From: an uncultured Phascolarctobacterium sp.
GTDB taxonomy: Bacteria > Bacillota > Negativicutes > Acidaminococcales > Acidaminococcaceae
Assembly (NCBI GenBank): GCA_937906915.1
Contig: CALCUU010000249.1
Span: 1 to 5,971 of the forward strand
Reading direction: 5' to 3'
DNA length: 5,971 bases
Every line of letters begins with the position of its first letter. Position 1 is the first letter of the stretch. The notes beneath the pieces are model-generated. The model ran no database searches. It was not told where the DNA came from and saw only the letters and a list, made by a program, of their open reading frames with translations. The translations under genes were made by a program, and so were the position numbers. Shown in pieces: positions 4,688 through 5,971 of the stretch.

Positions 4688-5494
4688 CTATTTTCTTGCG
4701 CAGAGGCACACGCCCATACGCCCTGTCTTGCCCTGTTCCGCACGATAGGAACAGAACAACTCTACGTTATCATTGGTACAAACTCCTGCGACAGCAATGT
4801 TTTCCGCAGGCACACCTGCTTCAACCAACTGCTTCACATTCATTCCCCACAGGTCTAACTGGTACTTACCTCCACCTTTAGGAGCGAAGAACTCCTCATA
4901 GCCTGGTGCTTGATCACGGACGAAGTCATCCACCTCGTAACAGCAGGCTCCAATGGAAGGGCCAATGCCTACCAAAACATTCTGTGGCTTCGTGCCGAAG
5001 GCTTCCCCCATCGCCGCCAAGGTCTTAACCCCAATGGCAGCAACCGTTCCGCGCCAACCAGCATGCGCCAAACCAATGGCACCGCTTTCTAAATCCGCAA
5101 GCAGTACTGGTACGCAGTCAGCGTAAAACAGCATCAAGGGTACGTCAGGAAGATTGGTAATTAACGCGTCAGTATCAGCAATGGTATTGGCAAAATTAAC
5201 TGCACCGCTACCAACTAATTCTTCCGTTGCAAGGGTAACCTTATTGCCGTGCACCTGCTGACACGTAGTAAAGCAATTTGCATCCACACCAACAGCTTCA
5301 GCAAAAGCCTTACGGTTACGCAGAACCTTATCCACATCATCACCAACGTGCAACGCCAAGTTAAGAGTACCTTCTACAATATCACTTTCCCCGTGCAAAC
5401 GACAGCTACACGCATTTACGAAGCCTGCCTGCTCAAGTGTAGGGAAAGTGCCGTACCAAATATTGTTGTTATTTTTTACAATAAAATCTTTCAT
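4688..5494 (-). CDS. pgeF: PgeF/YfiH-family multicopper-oxidase-like (laccase domain) protein
   Basis: A 268-aa cytosolic protein of the YfiH/PgeF (DUF152, LACC1-like) family. Despite the name these are not true laccases. Members are reported as peptidoglycan-editing factors that guard against L-Ser in place of L-Ala in the stem peptide, and as purine nucleoside-active enzymes. The metal/active-site triad is visible: His82 in QQVHG, Cys127 in YADCVPV and His144 in AHAGWRG. GIGPSIGACCYEV (177-189) and the C-terminal ELFCSYRAEQGKTGRMG also match. The usual N-terminal STRxGG region is changed to SCRLHGES (30-37). I chose ATG at 5494: the product then starts at the family's normal place, and a start further upstream would overlap the preceding gene. 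There is no strong ribosome binding site (only GGGG far upstream), and the ATG lies 4 nt after the preceding stop, so translation is probably coupled. Stop TAG at 4688-4690. Confidence 0.93.
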   Translation of the reverse strand: MKDFIVKNNNNIWYGTFPTLEQAGFVNACSCRLHGESDIVEGTLNLALHVGDDVDKVLRNRKAFAEAVGVDANCFTTCQQVHGNKVTLATEELVGSGAVNFANTIADTDALITNLPDVPLMLFYADCVPVLLADLESGAIGLAHAGWRGTVAAIGVKTLAAMGEAFGTKPQNVLVGIGPSIGACCYEVDDFVRDQAPGYEEFFAPKGGGKYQLDLWGMNVKQLVEAGVPAENIAVAGVCTNDNVELFCSYRAEQGKTGRMGVCLCARK

Positions 5495-5498
5495 TTTA

Positions 5499-5971
5499 TT
5501 ATTTACATACCCCACAACGCTTACAATTATCAAAGCACATAGGGGTAAACTTACCAATTTTACTTTTTTCTAATTCAGAAGCAAGGTACTGCTCCGTAAA
5601 GCCCATATCAAGATGAGCCCAAGGAAGCACTTGCCCTACCTCCAGTTCTCGACAAGCATAGTCTTCAATATTCACTCCTCGTTGTTTTAAAACGTACTTC
5701 AACGGGTCACCACTTACGTGCGCTTCCAAAAGCGCTTCGCCAATTTGTCTGTCACCACGGGCAAGCACTGCCTGCACTACGGTTTCTTTCAAGGATTCTG
5801 TAATAAGCTTGATGCGTTTCTCCTTTTTCAGACCGTCGTTGAGCATTTTAAAACGACGCTTCAAAGAGCTTGGATTACACAAGGGCGCCCATTGATAAGG
5901 CGTAAAGGGCTTGGGTACAAAACCATTGACAGAAATTACCAGCTCACCCTTGTTACCGGCTTCATCCATTT
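5499..5971 (-). CDS. C-terminal part of a B12-binding radical SAM protein (TIGR03960-like), partial
   Basis: The last 156 residues of a larger protein whose 5' part lies beyond the right edge; the ATG at 5969 is only an internal methionine. Recognisable pieces are SVNGFVPKPFTPYQW, the typical end of the radical SAM barrel in this family, then LARGDRQIGEALLEAH, LPWAHLDMGFTEQYLASE and a terminal cysteine cluster CFDNCKRCGVC (C-x3-C-x2-C-x2-C). These match the tail of the TIGR03960 group (N-terminal B12-binding domain plus radical SAM domain), whose reaction is not well established. The SAM-binding CxxxCxxC motif should lie in the missing part. Its stop TAA (5499-5501) is 4 nt before the PgeF start, so both are co-transcribed. 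In many Bacillota this gene is followed by a DUF2344 gene; here PgeF follows instead. Family assignment rests on motif memory rather than a search. Confidence 0.82.
   Translation of the reverse strand, partial: MDEAGNKGELVISVNGFVPKPFTPYQWAPLCNPSSLKRRFKMLNDGLKKEKRIKLITESLKETVVQAVLARGDRQIGEALLEAHVSGDPLKYVLKQRGVNIEDYACRELEVGQVLPWAHLDMGFTEQYLASELEKSKIGKFTPMCFDNCKRCGVCK

Overview
The window looks like an ordinary chromosomal segment of a low-to-moderate GC Gram-positive-type (Bacillota-lineage) anaerobe. AT-rich intergenic DNA, strong AGGAGG ribosome binding sites, compact hairpin/U-run terminators and the gene families themselves point that way. A Negativicutes relative (for example a Phascolarctobacterium- or Acidaminococcus-like bacterium) would fit, but this is an impression from gene content; no marker gene here proves it. 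No insertion sequence, phage gene, CRISPR array, tRNA or rRNA was seen.

Left part (1-3850), all on the minus strand. In transcription order there is a Crp/Fnr-type regulator (3048-3713), an SLC13/DASS-type secondary anion transporter (1478-2746) and an L-cysteine desulfidase/UPF0597-family enzyme (4-1287). They are not one simple operon. The regulator and the transporter each end in an intrinsic terminator with a GNRA tetraloop. The regulator and the desulfidase have good sigma-70-type promoters of their own (TTTACA-16-TATAAT and TTGTCT-17-TATAAT). The layout suggests a small nutrient-use locus: uptake of an anionic substrate, catabolism of cysteine or a related amino acid, and a local regulator. 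The substrate and the regulatory link are inferred.

Middle part (3834-4186) has no protein gene but is the most interesting stretch. It holds three consecutive plus-strand hairpins, the last followed by six T residues, which looks like a short structured RNA or a leader with a terminator. Just downstream, an exact 10-bp inverted repeat pairs with the Shine-Dalgarno of the next gene. A -10 box lies inside the loop, so transcripts started there would escape the pairing while read-through transcripts from upstream would be translationally masked. Next to the regulator promoter there is also a tandem 20-bp direct repeat and a GTTGC-type palindrome.

Right part (4187-5971). A plus-strand O6-alkylguanine-DNA alkyltransferase (4187-4639) converges on a minus-strand pair across one bidirectional terminator (4642-4676). 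The pair is the 3' end of a radical SAM protein resembling the TIGR03960 B12-binding family (5499 to the window edge) and a PgeF/YfiH multicopper-oxidase-like ('laccase domain') protein (4688-5494). Their junction is only 4 nt, which implies translational coupling in an operon whose promoter lies outside the window.
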